This document shows, one piece after another, positions 62,337 to 64,000 of a stretch of 64,000 bases of DNA (positions are counted from its first letter, which is position 1; every line of letters starts with the position of its first letter). The position numbers were made by a program, and so were the translations under genes. The notes beneath the pieces were generated by a model. That model was not told where the DNA came from. It was given only the letters and a program-made list of their open reading frames with translations, and did not search any database. Source of the DNA: Undaria pinnatifida (Eukaryota; Sar; Phaeophyceae; Laminariales; Alariaceae); the NCBI GenBank assembly GCA_012845835.1, contig JABAKD010000020.1, positions 2,118,936-2,182,935 on the forward strand, written 5' to 3'.

Positions 62337-64000
62337 TTAATGCCACTCGCAAGGCAGAAGATCAGCAAGATACCGTTCCATACCCTCGTCACACCTCGCT
62401 GCCTGTTCAACTTGCACCTGGCAGGCGAAACCCCTCCCCACCAACGCCGCAATGACATGCGAACGTCCCTCCTTCGCAGCGGCTTCCATCCAACTCTCGT
62501 CATATTCCCACCCGTTATCGAGGCACCACAAAACTAAATCGACATGCCCGGCGCCAGCGGCGTCGGCGGGTACACGCGACCAGCCGTCCACCGAAGCGCA
62601 ATACAGGCAGAAGCCCCGGGAAACTAAGGGAAAGTTTGTTTTGCACCACCGTAACATTCCCAAATGTCCGAGTCTGGCTACCATGACCAGGACGCCGTCC
62701 GGGACAAGTTGCTGGCCGCCCGTTTCAGCGCGCATGTGAGGAGGTACTCCTGACCACCAAGTCAACAATTGGGCCACCGCGCTAAACCGGCCATGTTCGA
62801 CCGCTGTCCAGAACGTGTCCAAGAACAACCCTTCATATCGCCCACACATGATCATATCCTCCAGGCATAGCAGCATCTCCATGTCGCCATCTTCCGCAAA
62901 CTCCAGAACTTGGTCGCGCATCCATCCCCCGCTTTCCCCGGCAGCCCCCACGAAATGCGAAAGAGACCGCACCATTTCCAAGTCTCTGCTTGCTATCGCC
63001 TCTTTAAGAGGAGGGGTCACAATAGCCTCGGCCTCCACGCGCTGCTCGTCCAGAACAAATCCATTTTCGGAATGACGTAGGTCAGAGATGTCGCAGCAGT
63101 CTAGCATGGCCGCACTACCCGACTCAACGGCGACTTCTAAGGCCTTCAATCCCATCTGGTCCTTATAGCAGCCGGCAACGATCAAGAACTTCAGAACGTG
63201 AGTGTGCCCGGCCTCCGCAGCAGCTGCGAACACTCCATCGCCCCACTCGCCCAAGTCACGTGCGTCTTTCAGTACTTCCGATTCCAGCAACAGATTCAGT
63301 ACTTCGATATTCCCCTCTCCTGCGGCACATTTCAGTGCTCCGTTGCCCGGCTTCCAACCTAAGCCCAACGCCTCCATCGTGCGAGGAACCGACGTCACGA
63401 TAGCGGAGCTCGCGGTTTCCCGTGGTATCCCTTCGAAAAATGTGTTTCGCCACCGCATTGAAACCCTCCCTACAAATTTATACGCTTGCAGCTGCCGCCC
63501 GCCCACGAAGGCAATGATCTCCGCACGCACGTCCGGGTTGTGCAGCACCTGAAAACAAAAATACAGTTCCAACATGGGCCAATATCATGGGTGGAAACAC
63601 GGCGGGCGGGTCGTGTGGATGAATTTGCCATGATGCCTCTACATCCAGCAGGTTTTGCGAGAGGAAGGACTTAGCAGAGATTTAATATTTGCTACACAAA
63701 ACGAACGTACCAGGCCTTCATCACTTTTGTACAATGTAGAGTCCATACACATGACAAAATCTGCTTTTTCAATTTTAAATTTTCTTCAGCCCACATGATT
63801 CCACAGCAACAAGGCGTCATCCACATCGGCGACACAGCAGTCTCAGTTCACGGGGTGCACGTCGTCGAACGTGATCTCACGGGACACACTTCTATCCTCA
63901 CCTGTTCCTCTGCGGCCTCTCCTGCTGTCGCTCCTGCGGTTGCTCGTGCCGCCTCCCGATGATTCGGCCGTTGGTGCTTCTGCTGGTGCTCGGATCGCAC
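62337..64000 (-). CDS. Ankyrin-repeat protein, right arm (5' end outside window)
   Basis: Exon 2 (63548-62337) encodes the same protein as the left copy with no coding change that I can see. Exon 1 starts at 63902 and continues past the window edge; its ATG would lie near 64060. Intron borders are the same. See the left copy for domains. Confidence 0.75.

Larger units (their letters stand above)
60091..64000 (-). repeat. Right arm of giant palindrome, runs off the window
   Basis: Reverse complement of the left arm at about 99.7% by eye, with a few substitutions, a 1-bp deletion near 60228 and no second 188-bp unit. It is still paired at the last base of the window. Confidence 0.97.

Noticed and set aside
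55992..64000. Palindrome as MULE terminal inverted repeats
   Set aside because: The arms contain complete internal genes and the axis is inside the transposase, so the arms are not the TIRs of one intact element.

Overview
This is nuclear DNA of an intron-rich eukaryote, not a bacterium or plasmid. Coding exons are short and separated by introns of about 0.3-2.7 kb with GT...AG borders. There are no operons, and every gene that could be rebuilt keeps its reading frame only when exons are spliced. The gene content (a mitochondrial acyl carrier protein, a CCR4/nocturnin-type phosphatase-fold protein, a MATCAP/DUF1704 metallopeptidase, ankyrin repeats) and the dense mix of Copia, R2-type LINE, MULE and MITE copies fit a large-genome stramenopile such as a brown alga. 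That organism assignment is inference.

Layout from left to right. 0.25-2.6 kb: a small three-exon gene of unknown function (+). 4.4-10.0 kb: a three-exon gene (-) for an endonuclease/exonuclease/phosphatase-fold protein carrying a fibronectin type III domain. 10-32.7 kb is a transposon-rich block. It holds a dispersed 50-60 bp repeat family, four copies of a ~269 bp MITE with 4-bp target duplications, a 4.5 kb Copia-type element with intact LTR ends and a 5-bp target duplication, a second LTR-like pair, and a decayed ~10 kb LINE (-) with reverse transcriptase, a restriction-like endonuclease and several RING-like zinc fingers. 32.9-39.2 kb: a four-exon DUF1704/MATCAP-type metallopeptidase (+), with a 355 bp TRIM element in intron 3. 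40.4-44.1 kb: a three-exon mitochondrial acyl carrier protein (-). 44.3-47.4 kb: a two-exon NPPY methyltransferase-like protein (+). 47.4-55.6 kb: mostly non-coding, with two exons of an Ala-rich protein (-), an isolated exon candidate and a second copy of a tRNA-derived SINE.

55.99-64.0 kb is a giant near-perfect palindrome with arms of about 4 kb that runs off the right edge of the window. Each arm carries the same ankyrin-repeat gene and the 3' half of a MULE/FAR1-like transposase with a SWIM zinc finger. The axis lies in the transposase gene, beside a 188-bp unit present twice in one arm and once in the other, so the 5' half of the transposase is missing from both arms. The arms differ at a handful of bases, mostly C/T transitions, plus one frameshift. 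This is the most striking structure in the window, and it is either a real inverted duplication or an assembly/read artefact.

The host genes show no shared pathway; they are neighbours in a repeat-rich landscape. Insertion order can be partly read: dispersed repeat, then Copia inside it, then a MITE inside the Copia 3' LTR.
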